Positions 51,796 to 60,467 are shown, numbered from the stretch's first letter. The stretch is DNA of 64,000 nucleotides from JAIXUI01 sp943373175 (GCA_943373175.1 CALSBM010000009.1:1-64000); one strand, 5' to 3'. A program made the numbers and translations. The notes: a model not told the origin generated them from the letters alone.

Positions 51796-53127
51796 TCAGA
51801 GATAAACCATGGCTTGAACCACGATTTCGGAACGTCTTTTTAAGTCGTTGATGTTGGTAACATCAGGTCGGCTTTTGTAATTAATGGTGATTTTAGCATG
51901 GTGGCCTTCGAGGAAAAAGTTAGCTCCCGCATCGAAAATGGACACCGGAACCATAGAACCTGAAGCGTCTTTTAGCCCGTCAAATCGTAGGTGGCTGAAC
52001 TCCAGATAAGGCTGAACCCTGCATTTGTTGCCAAGAAAATTCTTAGGAAGAAGATAGCCCAACTGGCCAAAGAGAATGTTGCCGGTACCAATCAACGGAC
52101 TGGCATTACCACGTAATGCGCTGCTGCCGGTGGCCGGGTTCAGAATTCCGATATAGCGGACGTACTCTTTACCGAAGTTGTAATTCATCCAAGCACCGTA
52201 AAAGGTGACCGCAGTGCCTTTTTCTTTGTTCAAAGGATGGTCGTAAAAGACATCAAGCCCGAAGAGATTTTGTGTATTGTAAACGGTGTCGGTGCCTTGC
52301 TTTATCCAAGTAGCATTTTGGTTAGTCAGAAATCCTGCTCCAACATTGAAGACATTTTTTGAACCGAGGTAAGAACCCACGGTGAATGGTAAAACATTCG
52401 CCTCTTTATCCTTGAAGAAGTACTGAAAATAACCCTGATACATTTTGCTGATGTTTCTCGGGTTGTATTGGGAACGAATGGTGTCTAACGCACCCGCAGT
52501 GTTGGTGGCAAATGGATCGTTAACCGAAACGCGGTAATCAAGGCGACCCAACTGACCTTTCGCATAAACGCCTAAAAACCGGGCAAACTGATCCGAACCA
52601 TCGATGTTTGGCCAATTGAAAATCGGAGCGTCAATGCCCAGGAAGTTTAAGGTAGAAGCCGAATTCATCCGCGTTATACCATTCCAGTAATGAAGGCCGG
52701 CCCCTATATACAACTGACTTCCATGGCTGACTTTATATTCCGACCAAGCATCATGAATAAACAGTTGAGGTTTTTTGCCATCGATGGCATTATAACCACC
52801 GGCTACTGCACTCTGGTTGTTGATTCCAAAGTGAGTAAGTATCAGAAAACGGGGAGAAATTTGGGTATGAATTAACATTCGAGAACGACGGATTCCAAAG
52901 TCGAAGGAATTCTCAACGGGATTGTTTAATCGCATGGATCCGGAATTATTCTCGCTGAAGTGCGCCCACACCTGATGCCAGGTGACAAAGCGGATAAACT
53001 TACTGCCGTCTTCTGTTAGCTTCAGCTTAATGCCGGAGCCATACAAATCGGAGCCTTGCGCTGAAACCTTCAGGCAGTTAAAAACTGCCAGCAAGCCGAA
53101 GAAAAGGACAAACAAGGTTCGTTTCAT
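51796..53127 (-). CDS. Outer-membrane porin
   Basis: The product is 443 aa with signal peptide 'MKRTLFVLFFGLLAVFNC' to SAQG. The remainder has the alternating pattern of a beta-barrel and resembles the OprO/phosphate-selective-like porin group ('DFGIRRSRMLIHTQISPRFLILTHFGIN', C-terminal 'RSEIVVQAMVYL'). It begins the minus-strand series porin, MHS transporter, SSF kinase, regulator, acs. Two inverted repeats lie just upstream. Confidence 0.8.
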   Translation of the reverse strand: MKRTLFVLFFGLLAVFNCLKVSAQGSDLYGSGIKLKLTEDGSKFIRFVTWHQVWAHFSENNSGSMRLNNPVENSFDFGIRRSRMLIHTQISPRFLILTHFGINNQSAVAGGYNAIDGKKPQLFIHDAWSEYKVSHGSQLYIGAGLHYWNGITRMNSASTLNFLGIDAPIFNWPNIDGSDQFARFLGVYAKGQLGRLDYRVSVNDPFATNTAGALDTIRSQYNPRNISKMYQGYFQYFFKDKEANVLPFTVGSYLGSKNVFNVGAGFLTNQNATWIKQGTDTVYNTQNLFGLDVFYDHPLNKEKGTAVTFYGAWMNYNFGKEYVRYIGILNPATGSSALRGNASPLIGTGNILFGQLGYLLPKNFLGNKCRVQPYLEFSHLRFDGLKDASGSMVPVSIFDAGANFFLEGHHAKITINYKSRPDVTNINDLKRRSEIVVQAMVYL

Positions 53128-53162
53128 GGTGTGTTCGGTGTGGGTTGGTTCTGTTCGATGCC

Positions 53163-53229
53163 AGCAATTCAGTGCTTATTGAATTGCTGATTCGAATCTT
53201 GACATTTTAGATGAAACGGTCAAAATGTC
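53163..53229 (-). promoter_or_regulatory. Two inverted repeats upstream of porin gene
   Basis: AGCAATTCA/TGAATTGCT (53163-53171 and 53180-53188) and GACATTTT/AAAATGTC (53201-53208 and 53222-53229) lie between the InsA-like gene and the porin start. Neither has a T-run, so operators are more likely than terminators. Confidence 0.5.
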
Positions 53230-53260
53230 TGTATATAACTGTTAGCCCACTATAGTTGTG

Positions 53261-53686
53261 CTATTCCCGGAAGCGTTCCCAGCGAATGAGCATGAACTTA
53301 TCTCCCAGTTCCGTGACAATCATCCCCGCACCACTCAAGTTTTCCTTGCTGGCAAAAAACTGAGCTAATTCATTTGCCGTCAATATTTTATAAGTAGGAT
53401 GATAGGCCATGTTCTTAGGCCGATGGATGTTGTACTCCTTCACCCACTTCATCACAGAAACATGACTGATTCCCAGCAGCCGTTCAATCTCCCGATAACT
53501 CAACCCTTCGATGTAGAGCTGGAGTGCCTTCGTTACATAATACGTATCAATGCGCTTTCCCAGCTTGTCCACCGTGAAGTAATACCCACAATCTGAACAT
53601 TTAAAACGCTGCCTTCCACCTACAATACCGCTTTTTACATGCCGGAAAGACGAACATTTAGGACAAGTCTTCTGCTGATCCATCAT
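53261..53686 (-). CDS. Stand-alone InsA-like zinc-ribbon/HTH protein
   Basis: The product is 141 aa. The N-terminus matches the IS1/IS1595 InsA zinc ribbon: 'CPKCSSFRHVKSGIVGGRQRFKCSDCGYYF', four cysteines. A HTH follows: 'ALQLYIEGLSYREIERLLGISHVSVMKWV'. No InsB or DDE catalytic gene and no terminal repeats adjoin it, and the C-terminal ~45 residues (FASKENLSGAGMIVTELGDK) are not of transposase type. It is therefore probably a domesticated DNA-binding protein that regulates itself or the porin operon. Confidence 0.75.
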   Translation of the reverse strand: MMDQQKTCPKCSSFRHVKSGIVGGRQRFKCSDCGYYFTVDKLGKRIDTYYVTKALQLYIEGLSYREIERLLGISHVSVMKWVKEYNIHRPKNMAYHPTYKILTANELAQFFASKENLSGAGMIVTELGDKFMLIRWERFRE

Positions 53687-53697
53687 ACCTATAGTTG

Positions 53698-53724
53698 ATT
53701 AGCATAAATATAGGTAATTAGCAT
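53698..53724 (-). promoter_or_regulatory. Direct repeats ATGCTAAT upstream of InsA-like gene
   Basis: ATGCTAAT (minus strand) occurs at 53698-53705 and 53717-53724, 19 bp apart, i.e. on the same helix face, just before the InsA-like start. They are candidate binding sites. The rest up to 53998 shows nothing I can call. Confidence 0.45.
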
Positions 53725-53998
53725 TAATATGCAGAGTTGGGGTATGTAATAGCTTAAATACAAAAGCACACACCCAAAAAAGAGGCTTAAGTAATGCCAA
53801 ACTGTATCACACAAGAACAAGTACTGAATCATAATGAAATGACGCCCCCATTTTCAGCAATCCATTTCGGATAAAATCTTCACCAACAATACTCAAAATG
53901 ATAAATTCGCAATAAGATTCTAAGTCAAAATTCTACTTCAATATACCGCCCAACTGCATCTTCCAAAAGCACATCGATAAACGAGCCTCATTCCAATC

Positions 53999-54241
53999 AT
54001 GATAATCCATAGCCTGACCCTCCAAAACTTCCGGAATATTGGCAAAGAACAAACTTTCCAATTCAACCATCATTTCACTGTTGTTATTGGGGTTAATGGC
54101 AAAGGAAAATCAACCTTGCTCCATGGATTGAGAATAGCCTGCGGCTGCTTTATGCTCGGTTTGCCAAAGAACGAAGTGAAAAACCGAACGATTCAAGAAG
54201 AGGAGATTCACCTTGAGGATACTCCCTTCACGAAATCATAG
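53999..54241 (+). pseudogene. AAA/SMC-like ATPase, N-terminal fragment only
   Basis: The product is 80 aa: 'IIHSLTLQNFRNIGKEQTFQ' and the Walker A 'VIGVNGKGKSTLLHGLR' of RecF/OLD-like AAA_23 ATPases. Typical members exceed 350 aa with a signature and Walker B near the end, which are absent here. The frame ends 14 bp before the Fic gene, so the rest was deleted, probably by the event that brought Fic. Confidence 0.65.
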
Positions 54242-54254
54242 AAATAGCAAGACT

Positions 54255-55382
54255 ATGAGCTATTCTATCCCTATTTTACCTCTTTCACAGGAGTTAGAAA
54301 CCAAAGCTGTACTTAAAAAAGCGGCTTTGGCACACAAGGCACTTGCAGAACTGAATGGGGTATCAGAGAGCATCCCCAACGAGGTTATCATCCTCAATAC
54401 CTTGTCGCTACAAGAAGCAAAAGACAGCTCGGCTATTGAAAACATCATCACCACCCACGATGAATTATACAGCAGCGATAGTCTTGCCCTTCAATTTGCC
54501 AGTACTGCCGCCAAAGAAGTACACAATTATGCCAACGCCCTCCGAAATGGTTACCAAGAAGTAATTGAAAGAGGCATGCTTACCAGCAATATGATTATTT
54601 CAATACAAGAATTGCTGGAAGAAAACAAAGCAGGGTTTCGCAAGTTGCCTGGTACTGCTCTTAAAAATGAGCAAACAGGTGAAACCGTTTATACTCCACC
54701 TCAAAGTCATGATGAGATAGTTGCTTTTATGAACAATCTAGAAGCTTTTATCAATGATGACAGCCTTTCTGAACAAGATCCACTGGTAAAAATGGCGGTT
54801 ATCCACCATCAGTTTGAGAGCATCCACCCTTTTTATGATGGCAATGGTAGAACAGGTCGTATTATTAACATTTTATATCTAGTAAAAGCGGGACTCCTTC
54901 GTTTACCTATTTTACACCTCAGCCGGTATATTAACCAGCATAAGTCCGAGTATTATCGCTTGCTACAAAGTACTCGAGAAACCGAAAAATGGGAACCGTG
55001 GATACTGTTTATGCTGGAGGCAATTTATCAAACGTCCATGCAGACCACTTCCATGATTCGGCATATAAAAGGCTTGATGCTAAATCATAAGCAAGAAATA
55101 AGAAGTAAGCTGCCCAAGATTTATTCACAAGACCTTATCAACAACTTATTTAAACATCCTTACACAAAAATTGACTTTGTTGTTAACGACCTCCATTTAA
55201 CTCGTCAAACCGCATCTAAACACCTTAATCAGTTGGTTGATTTAGGCATTTTAACTCTTCATAAATTGGGGAAAGAAAACTACTACGTTAACAATGCCCT
55301 TTACGAATTCCTATTTCATGCCCCCGAACGCTTTAAGTTTGACGAAAGCAAAAACTTTAACCCATCACCTTCATCATGTTAA
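54255..55382 (+). CDS. Fic/DOC family protein (class II, N-terminal inhibitory helix)
   Basis: The product is 375 aa from ATG 54255 (MSYSIPILPLSQELETKAVL). Fic enzymes transfer AMP or other nucleotide groups to protein hydroxyls. The active-site motif is 'HPFYDGNGRTGRI' (His and the NGR loop), complete. The inhibitory S/TxxxE(G/N) motif is 'SSAIENI' at residues ~70, before the core. The C-terminus holds a winged helix ('TRQTASKHLNQLVDLGILTL'). No antitoxin is adjacent, consistent with intramolecular control. Confidence 0.9.
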   Translation: MSYSIPILPLSQELETKAVLKKAALAHKALAELNGVSESIPNEVIILNTLSLQEAKDSSAIENIITTHDELYSSDSLALQFASTAAKEVHNYANALRNGYQEVIERGMLTSNMIISIQELLEENKAGFRKLPGTALKNEQTGETVYTPPQSHDEIVAFMNNLEAFINDDSLSEQDPLVKMAVIHHQFESIHPFYDGNGRTGRIINILYLVKAGLLRLPILHLSRYINQHKSEYYRLLQSTRETEKWEPWILFMLEAIYQTSMQTTSMIRHIKGLMLNHKQEIRSKLPKIYSQDLINNLFKHPYTKIDFVVNDLHLTRQTASKHLNQLVDLGILTLHKLGKENYYVNNALYEFLFHAPERFKFDESKNFNPSPSSC

Positions 55383-55766
55383 CAAACCGAATAAAAGTTA
55401 ACATGTCACTTCTCTTGAGTAAAAGAAATCGAATAATCTTAACCTGTAAACAAGTAAGGATTTGTTTAAACCCCAAGAAGAAATTGGAAGTAAAAAACTG
55501 ATAAATAAAATTTTAATTCACCGCTTTCCGAGACTTTCCAAAACTCTTAACTGCCTTAATCAAAGCCTTTCCCGGCACCGCACCAAACTGCTTCGACCCA
55601 ACAAATCCATCCCAACTTTTTCCCCGAAACCCCACCAACCCCCAAGACCCGGTATAAACCAAAACAAGCAATCCCCATTCTTCATTATCCATTCTCCATT
55701 CCCCATTCTCCATTCTCAATTATCCATTCTCAATTATCAATTCCCCATTCGCCTTACCTTCGCACC
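55383..55766. other. Intergenic stretch with CCATTCTC-type short repeats
   Basis: 55680-55752 is a run of imperfect 7-13-bp units (CCATTCTCC, ATTCTCAATTATCC and similar), a low-complexity pattern seen before genes in some Bacteroidetes. The sequence TACCTTCG just before ATG 55767 is a -7-like element. No gene was found in 55383-55680. Confidence 0.5.
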
Positions 55767-56156
55767 ATGTACGAAAGGTTGATAGACGCAGTGCGACCGC
55801 TGAATAAACCGGTTATTCTCATCCTTAATGGCACCGATGAACAAGCCTTGCTAACGGCAAAGAAACTGATTCTGGAAAATCTGGCCGAAGTAGCCGTCGT
55901 CGGTCATGTAGCCGAAGTATCCATTGCTTGTTACAAACTGAAAGTGAACGATGCCGCCCTCTACGGAATCCTTCATCCCGACACCTACCCCTGGCGGGAG
56001 GCACTCATCGACCGGCTGAAACAGGATTATCCCGAAGAGTCTGGCAAAGCCCTCAGCAAACGCCTTCGCGAACCCCGCACTTTTGGGAGACTGTTGCAGG
56101 AGCGTGGCGAAGTGGACTTTCTGGTTGAAGGCGACCAAATCCTCCCTCGCGACTGA
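55767..56156 (+). CDS. Short hypothetical protein, phosphotransacetylase-like C-terminal pattern
   Basis: The product is 129 aa. The C-terminal half contains 'EPRTFGRLLQERGEVDFLVEGD', reminiscent of the 'P..FG.ll...G.aDalVsG' segment of phosphate acetyl/butyryltransferases, but the protein is far shorter than those enzymes (300+ aa). The N-terminus (PVILILNGTDEQALLTAKKL) suits a Rossmann-like strand-helix. Function cannot be assigned. The stop overlaps the mnmE ATG (TGATG), so they are co-translated. Confidence 0.5.
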   Translation: MYERLIDAVRPLNKPVILILNGTDEQALLTAKKLILENLAEVAVVGHVAEVSIACYKLKVNDAALYGILHPDTYPWREALIDRLKQDYPEESGKALSKRLREPRTFGRLLQERGEVDFLVEGDQILPRD

Positions 56157-57520
56157 TGTATCAACTGCGTACCGACACCATCGCCGCCCTGGCGACTGCG
56201 CCAGGCACTGGCGCCATCGCCGTACTACGCCTCTCCGGACCGGAAGCTTTTCCCATTGTAAATCGCCTGTTTAAAGGCAAAAATCTGCTGGGTCAAGCTG
56301 CTAACACCATCCACTTCGGACGAATTATCCATCGTGGTGAAACCCTAGACGAAGTGCTCGTGAGCCTCTTCCGTGCGCCACATTCGTACACCAAAGAAGA
56401 CGTTATCGAGATTTCCTGCCACGGTTCCCCCTTGATTGCCGGAAAAATCCTCCAAGCCCTCCTCGACGAAGGTGCACGCCTAGCAGAGCCGGGCGAATAC
56501 ACCTTCCGGGCATTTGCTCGTGGCCGATTTGCCCTCAACGAAGCAGAGGCCGTCGCCGACCTCATCGCCGCCGACTCCGACATGGCACACAAACACGCCC
56601 TCGGTCAATTGCGCGGCGGCTTCACCCGTATGCTCAGCCAACTTCGGGAAGAGCTGGTCCACTTCGCCTCCCTCCTCGAACTCGAACTTGACTTCTCCGA
56701 AGAAGACGTCGAATTTGCCGACCGCCGACAGTTGCTGGCCCTCATTCAACGCATCCGCAGCACCATCCGCGGGCTGAGCGATTCCTTCCAACTGGGACAA
56801 GTGGTGAGAGAAGGCGTGGCTACCGTAATTGCCGGGAAGCCCAATGCCGGCAAATCCACCCTGCTGAACGCATTATTGAAAGAAGAAAAAGCCATCGTCT
56901 CCGAGATTCCCGGCACCACCCGCGACGTCATTGAAGACGTGCTACAACTGGGAGGGTACAAATTCCGCTTACAAGACACCGCCGGATTGCGTGAAGCCGC
57001 TGATGCTATCGAAGCAATTGGTGTAAGTAGAAGCCAGGAGAAAATCCGCGAAGCCGCCCTGCTTCTCTACGTTTGTGACCTCAGCGCCACCACCCTCCCG
57101 GAAATCGAAGTCGAGTTGAACAGCCTTGGTCATCCAGACCTCCCACGTTTGGTAGTAGGCAACAAAGCCGATTTATTGACTGAAGAACAGTTGAAGCCGT
57201 ATCGGGAAGCAGGCGTTTATTGCGTCTCAGGCTTACAAGGAGAAGGACTTCAGGAGCTGGAGCAAGCACTCGTGAAAGCGGTAGAAGCACTCGGACAAAA
57301 TGGGGAAGTCACCCTCACCAACCTGCGTCACGTACAAGCCCTGAACGCCACCGAAGAAGCCCTGAGCAGAGCCGAAGCCAGCCTCAGCAACGGCACAACC
57401 GCCGACTGGATTGCCCAAGACATCCGCCAAGCCCTCCACCACCTCGGCCTCATCACCGGCCAAATCACCACCGACGATTTACTGGAGAACATCTTCAGCA
57501 AGTTTTGTATCGGAAAGTAA
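56156..57520 (+). CDS. mnmE: tRNA modification GTPase MnmE (TrmE)
   Basis: The product is 454 aa. With MnmG it makes the cmnm5 modification of U34. The N-terminal domain has 'ATAPGTGAIAVLRLSGP', the helical domain 'GRFALNEAEAVADLI', the G domain G1 'AGKPNAGKSTLL', G2 'GTTRDVIED', G3 'DTAGLRE', G4 'VGNKADLL', and the C-terminal 'ENIFSKFCIGK' with the conserved Cys. The gene is visibly C-rich in third positions compared with neighbours. Its last 18 bp form the presumed attachment site of the element that follows. Confidence 0.96.
   Translation: MYQLRTDTIAALATAPGTGAIAVLRLSGPEAFPIVNRLFKGKNLLGQAANTIHFGRIIHRGETLDEVLVSLFRAPHSYTKEDVIEISCHGSPLIAGKILQALLDEGARLAEPGEYTFRAFARGRFALNEAEAVADLIAADSDMAHKHALGQLRGGFTRMLSQLREELVHFASLLELELDFSEEDVEFADRRQLLALIQRIRSTIRGLSDSFQLGQVVREGVATVIAGKPNAGKSTLLNALLKEEKAIVSEIPGTTRDVIEDVLQLGGYKFRLQDTAGLREAADAIEAIGVSRSQEKIREAALLLYVCDLSATTLPEIEVELNSLGHPDLPRLVVGNKADLLTEEQLKPYREAGVYCVSGLQGEGLQELEQALVKAVEALGQNGEVTLTNLRHVQALNATEEALSRAEASLSNGTTADWIAQDIRQALHHLGLITGQITTDDLLENIFSKFCIGK
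57503..57520 (+). other. Presumed attL at 3' end of mnmE
   Basis: TTTTGTATCGGAAAGTAA (FCIGK and stop) corresponds to the 18-bp site at the end of trmE/thdF used by SGI1-type and other islands. A tyrosine integrase follows 0.6 kb downstream. The second copy (attR) would be outside the window, so the call rests on position and sequence alone. No further copy of these 18 bp was noted in the window. Confidence 0.55.
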
Positions 57521-57564
57521 CTGAGTAAAACATACCTATAAGAAAACTTTACTAAAACAAAGCT

Positions 57565-57589
57565 AAAGCCCTGTATTAAGGGCTTTTTT
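57565..57589 (+). terminator. Intrinsic terminator downstream of mnmE
   Basis: AAAGCCCT and AGGGCTTT stem with T-run, 45 bp after the mnmE stop. If the attL call holds, this terminator belongs to the inserted element. Confidence 0.8.
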
Positions 57590-57641
57590 CATTTTTACCC
57601 TATCAGTATTTTAACTGTTTACTATCTGTTTATTTATGGCC

Positions 57642-57683
57642 TATTTGTACCTTATTTGTACCTTTGAACCATGAGGTACAAAT
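57642..57683 (+). promoter_or_regulatory. Three ATTTGTACCT repeats (two direct, one inverted)
   Basis: TATTTGTACCT occurs at 57642-57652 and 57653-57663, and its inverse AGGTACAAAT at 57674-57683. They are probably binding sites of the element's HTH protein or integrase arm sites. Confidence 0.45.
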
Positions 57684-57718
57684 TTCAGGGGTTAAGCCCT
57701 TATTTTTTGATTCATTTT

Positions 57719-57767
57719 GACACATCAGGACACATGATGACACAATAAGACACAATAAGATACAGCC
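57719..57767 (+). promoter_or_regulatory. Five tandem 10-bp repeats GACACAnnAn
   Basis: Units at 57719, 57729, 57739, 57749 and 57759 follow one another exactly, one helical turn apart, and end at the start codon of the first element gene. The last unit is a variant (GATACAGCC). A cooperative operator or integrase arm site is plausible. Confidence 0.55.
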
Positions 57768-58148
57768 ATGAGTTCTAATATTAAAGTGCAGCGTATCTGC
57801 AAGCATTGCGGAAATGAGTTTACAGCCCGAACCACAGTTACCCTTTACTGTTCACTTAGATGTTCGAGTTTAGCCTACAAAGCGAGAAAGAGAGCCGTAA
57901 AGGTTGAGGAAAGCAACAAAGAGACCCAGCGCATAAAAACCCAGCCTATTGAGCAACTTAAAGCCAAAGCATTCTTAAGCATTGCAGAAACCTGTAAACT
58001 GATAGGCATAAGCAGAAGTACAGTTCACAGAATGATAAGCAAGGGAGAACTAAGCAAGGGGAATGCAGGGAAACGGGTAATTATCAAAAGAACAGACCTC
58101 GAAAATCTACTTTTTGAACAACCAACCCAAAAATCACAACTGTTATGA
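57768..58148 (+). CDS. Zinc-ribbon plus HTH (excisionase-type) DNA-binding protein
   Basis: The product is 126 aa. The N-terminus has a Cys pair set 'RICKHCGNEFTART..TLYCSLRCS', a small zinc finger. The C-terminal half has the HTH_17/excisionase pattern 'FLSIAETCKLIGISRSTVHRMISKGEL' with 'GKRVIIKRTDLENLL'. It probably serves as the element's excisionase or regulator. It overlaps the integrase gene by 4 bp (ATGA). Confidence 0.8.
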   Translation: MSSNIKVQRICKHCGNEFTARTTVTLYCSLRCSSLAYKARKRAVKVEESNKETQRIKTQPIEQLKAKAFLSIAETCKLIGISRSTVHRMISKGELSKGNAGKRVIIKRTDLENLLFEQPTQKSQLL

Positions 58149-59284
58149 TCAAGGTAAAACTAAGGCAGAAGAAAATTTCCGGTGAAAGACAAAGCCTATA
58201 TCTTGACTTTTACCCGGCGATAAAGCACCCTGATACTGGACAGCTTACCCGGAGAGAGTTTTTAGGACTCTATGTTTTTGATAAAGCGAAAAATCCTATT
58301 GACAAACAGCATAACAAAGAGACCTTACTTCTATCTGAACAGATAAGGCAGAAACGGGAAAACCATTTGAACAAGCCCGAAATTTATACAGGTTTCGAGA
58401 AAGAGCAGTTGAGAATCAAGGAGCAGGGCGAACTAAACTTCATTCCGTATTTCAAAGCCCTTGCCGACAAACGCAAAGCCAGTAACCACGATAACTGGGT
58501 TTCAGCATACAACTACCTTGAAACATTTACAAAGGGAAATTTGAAGTTTGCCGACCTCAACGAAAGGTTTTGTAATGAGTTCAAAGAGTATTTACTCACT
58601 ACCAAAAGCAATAAGAGCAACAAAGTAACCCTTGCCCAAAATTCAGCCGTTTCCTATTTCAATAAACTGAAAGCAGCTTTGAAGCAAGCATACAAAGAAG
58701 GGTATTTGCCCAGCGACCTGAACAGCAAAATACAGCCCGTTAAACAGGCAGAAACACAAAGAAACTTCTTAACCATTGAGGAACTGAACAGCCTCGTAAA
58801 AACGGAATGTAACAACCCTTTATTGAAACGTGCAGCCCTGTTTTCAGCCCTCACAGGGTTGAGGTTTTCGGATATTAAAAATCTTGTTTGGGGCGAACTG
58901 GAATACATTGAGGGCAACGGGTATTTTATACAGTTCAAACAGCAAAAAACAAAAGGGGTTGAAATGATGCCTATTTCCGAACAGGCTTACAGCTTGCTAG
59001 GTGAATGCAAAGAATCAACCGACAAAGTATTTGAAGGGCTTTCTTATTCAGCTTATGAAAACAAACGCCTTTCAAATTGGATTAGAGCAGCAGGGATAAC
59101 AAAGGATATAACCTTCCATTGTTTCAGGCATACGTTTGCCACCTTGCAATTATCAGAGGGAACGGATATTTACACCGTTTCCAAAATGCTGGGACACCGT
59201 GAGCTAAAAACTACACAGGTTTACGCAAAGATTGTAGATAAGACCAAAAGGGAAGCAGCCGACAAGATAAAACTAGAGTTCTAA
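58145..59284 (+). CDS. Tyrosine-type site-specific integrase
   Basis: The product is 379 aa. An arm-binding-like N-terminus and SAM-like core domain (residues ~100-200, 'FKALADKRKASNHDNWVSAYNYL') precede the catalytic domain. Catalytic residues can be seen in 'SALTGLRFSDIKNL' (Arg), 'HCFRHTFATL' (HxxR), 'KMLGHRELKTTQVYA' (His and Tyr ~360). All are intact, so the enzyme should be active. It is the likely integrase for the mnmE site. Confidence 0.92.
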   Translation: MIKVKLRQKKISGERQSLYLDFYPAIKHPDTGQLTRREFLGLYVFDKAKNPIDKQHNKETLLLSEQIRQKRENHLNKPEIYTGFEKEQLRIKEQGELNFIPYFKALADKRKASNHDNWVSAYNYLETFTKGNLKFADLNERFCNEFKEYLLTTKSNKSNKVTLAQNSAVSYFNKLKAALKQAYKEGYLPSDLNSKIQPVKQAETQRNFLTIEELNSLVKTECNNPLLKRAALFSALTGLRFSDIKNLVWGELEYIEGNGYFIQFKQQKTKGVEMMPISEQAYSLLGECKESTDKVFEGLSYSAYENKRLSNWIRAAGITKDITFHCFRHTFATLQLSEGTDIYTVSKMLGHRELKTTQVYAKIVDKTKREAADKIKLEF

Positions 59285-59285
59285 G

Positions 59286-60467
59286 ATGGATTTAACAAAA
59301 GCAGGGCTTACAGAGTACTTACTCAAACTTTCAAAATCAGACGGGTACACAGCACTAAAGCCTTACTTGAATAGAATTTTGAAAGAGGCCGACTTACAAG
59401 AAATTCCCAAAAACGAAATTTATCTTATTGTATATCACATTTGTAAGGAACATAAAACCCGATTTTGGAATGAGTATCACCGGAGAGAAATAACAAATTG
59501 GCTTAAAGACTCCCGTATCATTGATTTATCCGGAAATTTTGACACAATTTGGGCAGAAGAAGAAGTTTATTCTATTGATGAACTCACAGAAGCAAATCCG
59601 GATATTGCTTCTTTAAACGAGCAAATCTTACTGAATGGTTCAAAATCGATAAAAGTACAAGATAAGTTCTTCAAGGTTTATAGTGCCCAGCTCTATTTCA
59701 TACTTACACAAATAATTAACGCCAAAAAAGTAGGATCACAAGAAGATGTTCTCTTGAATGGAAGAGAGTATCTGATGACCTACATAAAAGCATACAGAGA
59801 AGGCGAAGCCTATTTTAAAAGCCACCATGAAGCCGGAGTAGATATCATCTACAATAACGATAAGAGTTACATCAAGAGCTTGCATTACAACTTCTTTCAC
59901 GCCCCCTTGCCTCAACAAAAAATAGGCTGGAGCTGGATAAAAGAAAGTTACCCTTTTATTATTTCTCACAAAGGAATAAAGGAATTTGGCTACTATGCTG
60001 GACTAGTCAGCGAGGTAGAAGAGCTTAAAGAAAAACACCCAGCTCCATTTGTGGACTTTGATAGATGCGAAGAAAGTCAAGGAAGCCAGCAAACTGAAAC
60101 GAAAACGGAGCAGGAACAACAAAGCGAAAATGATTTTACCCTTTCCACTATTGAGGACTGGTTATTTGAATTTAAAGAAAAAATGAGTGAAGCAGATTAC
60201 AATAGTTTAGTTGCAGCTTTAATGCATCGCTTTGATACTGGAATATTCCCTATACTATCAAAACCTATTAAGATAAATGGCAAACCAAACAAAAAGTTGT
60301 TCGGCTGGGCTTTGAATAGAATATTTGCAGAGAAAGGCAAGAGGGTTGAAAAGGAACTTTTAATGTTTGCAAAGAAAAATATTTCATTGTTTGCCGATGT
60401 TGGATTTGATGAAAACAATATTTTGAAAAGTAATTTGTATAAGTATTTCACTACTAAAACGAGGTAA
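59286..60467 (+). CDS. Hypothetical protein of the integrative element
   Basis: The product is 393 aa. I do not recognise it. It begins right after the integrase stop (1 bp gap). The N-terminal ~270 residues are helical, with 'YLIVYHICKEHKTRFWNEYHRR' and 'SFYHAP'-like segments (KSLHYNFFHAPLPQQ). A charged Q/E linker follows (~275-290, 'SQQTETKTEQEQQSEND'), and the C-terminal ~100 residues form a second domain. No nuclease or ATPase motif is visible. Confidence 0.65.
   Translation: MDLTKAGLTEYLLKLSKSDGYTALKPYLNRILKEADLQEIPKNEIYLIVYHICKEHKTRFWNEYHRREITNWLKDSRIIDLSGNFDTIWAEEEVYSIDELTEANPDIASLNEQILLNGSKSIKVQDKFFKVYSAQLYFILTQIINAKKVGSQEDVLLNGREYLMTYIKAYREGEAYFKSHHEAGVDIIYNNDKSYIKSLHYNFFHAPLPQQKIGWSWIKESYPFIISHKGIKEFGYYAGLVSEVEELKEKHPAPFVDFDRCEESQGSQQTETKTEQEQQSENDFTLSTIEDWLFEFKEKMSEADYNSLVAALMHRFDTGIFPILSKPIKINGKPNKKLFGWALNRIFAEKGKRVEKELLMFAKKNISLFADVGFDENNILKSNLYKYFTTKTR

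Noticed and set aside
53261..53686. Complete IS1-type insertion sequence
   Set aside because: No InsB frame, no terminal inverted repeats and no target duplication around the gene.
55680..55752. CRISPR-like or VNTR array
   Set aside because: Units of 7-13 bp are irregular and without spacers. It is low-complexity sequence.
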